Assembly: GCA_902773045.1 (NCBI GenBank)
Contig: CACYDE010000061.1
Span: 1-7,451 of the forward strand
Origin: an uncultured Ruminococcus sp.
Lineage (GTDB): Bacteria; Bacillota; Clostridia; Oscillospirales; Acutalibacteraceae
Reading direction: 5' to 3'
Length of the DNA: 7,451 bases
Both the position numbers and the translations under genes were made by a program. This document shows positions 7,100 to 7,451 of this stretch, one piece after another; the first letter of the stretch is position 1, and each line of letters opens with the position of its first letter. A model generated the notes under the pieces. It was not told the DNA's origin. It searched no databases and worked only from the letters and a program-made list of their open reading frames with translations.

Positions 7100-7131
7100 G
7101 ACAGATAATAATCGACATTATTACATTTGTC
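7100..7131 (-). promoter_or_regulatory. Imperfect dyad in the lipoprotein 5' leader (hairpin or operator candidate)
   Basis: The arms GACA-n-AT-AATAAT (7100-7112) and ATTATT-nn-AT-n-TGTC (7117-7131) pair over 12 bp around the loop CGAC, with one mismatch and a two-base bulge. A shorter alternative, CGACA/TGTCG (7113-7132), overlaps it. The dyad spans the predicted transcription start and ends 10 nt before the ribosome binding site, so it could be a repressor site or a leader hairpin. The stem is AU-rich and weak; no known regulator consensus is recognised. Confidence 0.35.
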
Positions 7132-7135
7132 GTTT

Positions 7136-7164
7136 ATTATATCACAGAAAATTAAATTTTTCAA
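7136..7164 (-). promoter_or_regulatory. Sigma-A-type promoter of the lipoprotein gene
   Basis: On the minus strand TTGAAA (7164-7159) and TATAAT (7141-7136) are separated by exactly 17 bp, and TGA before the -10 makes it an extended -10. The start point would be near 7129, leaving a leader of about 52 nt. This is the strongest promoter in the window by match to consensus. Confidence 0.9.
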
Positions 7165-7245
7165 TACGATACAATATAATTTAACAAATTAGGAAGTTTA
7201 GATAACATATCCGACTTTCCGATATTTTAAAATGTTAATTTTTCT

Positions 7246-7323
7246 GTGACGGTAAGCACTCGCAGCAAAGCTTTTTGAGAATAGATATACAGTCAAGTGG
7301 CGGTAACGCGACCGCAGGCAAAG
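7246..7323 (+). repeat. Imperfect tandem repeat, about 52-bp period
   Basis: GTGACGGTAA (7246-7255) recurs as GTGGCGGTAA (7297-7306), and CGCAGCAAAG (7261-7270) recurs as CGCAGGCAAAG (7313-7323). The two conserved blocks keep the same order and nearly the same spacing, so the copies look related, while the DNA between copies has diverged. Unit 2 also contains a GCGGT/ACCGC hairpin. A very weak third copy may begin at GTGAAGCGAG (7341-7350). Confidence 0.45.
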
Positions 7324-7348
7324 TTATCAGGTTTTTAAAGGTGAAGCG

Positions 7349-7376
7349 AGTTTTTCAAAGAAGTTTGTCAAAAACT
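7349..7376. repeat. Bulged stem-loop, 11 bp
   Basis: AGTTTTT-CAAA (7349-7359) pairs with TTTG-(TC)-AAAAACT (7364-7376) around a GAAG tetraloop, with one two-base bulge. The structure is almost the same on either strand and no T-run follows, so it does not look like an intrinsic terminator. Confidence 0.5.
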
Positions 7377-7403
7377 AACCGTAAAAAATCAACTATCGGT
7401 CGG

Positions 7404-7439
7404 GTGCGCAGAGTTATGTAACTCTAAGACTATCTGCAC
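7404..7439. repeat. Stem-loop near the right edge
   Basis: AGAGTTA (7410-7416) and TAACTCT (7419-7425) form a perfect inverted repeat, enclosed by an outer pair GTGC (7404-7407) and GCAC (7436-7439) with a 2-nt and a 10-nt unpaired side. It may belong to a structured element that continues beyond the window. Confidence 0.4.
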
Positions 7440-7451
7440 GTGTTTAAAAAA

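Larger units (their letters stand above)
7165..7451. other. Non-coding upstream region with repeats and stem-loops
   Basis: I find no convincing gene on either strand here. The stretch holds an imperfect tandem repeat (7246-7323), a GCGGT/ACCGC hairpin (7300-7315), a bulged 11-bp stem-loop (7349-7376) and another bulged stem-loop (7404-7439). None is followed by a T-run that would make it an intrinsic terminator. The far right end, read on the minus strand, is open for 20 codons up to a TGA, which could be the last residues of an upstream gene but is too short to judge. A dispersed intergenic repeat or an unrecognised structured RNA are both possible. Confidence 0.4.

Noticed and set aside
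7142..7249. CRP-type operator from TCACA and TGTGA half-sites
   Set aside because: The half-sites are about 100 bp apart and in the opposite arrangement from TGTGA-N6-TCACA.
7404..7451. GTGCG near the right edge as the 5' end of a group II intron
   Set aside because: GTGCG is a five-base match expected by chance. The following stem-loop does not resemble intron domain I as I know it, and no domain V or reverse transcriptase is visible.

Overview
The window carries four complete protein genes, all on the minus strand, and reads like a chromosomal segment of a low-to-moderate-GC Gram-positive bacterium of the class Clostridia (possibly a Ruminococcaceae/Oscillospiraceae relative). The basis is the adjacency of a DAK2-type fatty-acid kinase gene and recG (a Firmicutes arrangement), strong purine-rich Shine-Dalgarno sites, sigma-A-type promoters and a membrane-anchored D,D-carboxypeptidase. 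The order assignment is inference.

Region by region, following transcription from right to left: (1) 7165-7451 is non-coding as far as I can see and holds several stem-loops, an imperfect tandem repeat of about 52 bp and an inverted copy of the neighbouring promoter sequence. (2) A near-consensus promoter (-35 at 7159-7164, -10 at 7136-7141) and a leader with a dyad drive a 545-residue lipoprotein of unknown function (5440-7077). It has two tandem homologous domains, an acidic linker and a very acidic, tyrosine-rich C-terminus. (3) An AT-rich gap of 148 bp contains a second near-consensus promoter (5340-5368). (4) This promoter opens a tight three-gene operon: a fakA/yloV-like kinase (3627-5291), recG (1572-3614, TTG start) and a D-alanyl-D-alanine carboxypeptidase (197-1552), separated by 12 and 19 nt. 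(5) A Rho-independent terminator at 143-170 closes the operon. (6) 1-140 holds no gene I can identify with confidence.

The operon combines three unrelated housekeeping jobs: activation of fatty acids for phospholipid synthesis, rescue of stalled replication forks, and trimming of peptidoglycan stem peptides. I see co-transcription rather than one pathway. I found no defence system, mobile-element gene, CRISPR array, tRNA or rRNA. The parts least explained by known biology are the lipoprotein and the structured non-coding stretch upstream of it; neither is strong evidence for a new system.
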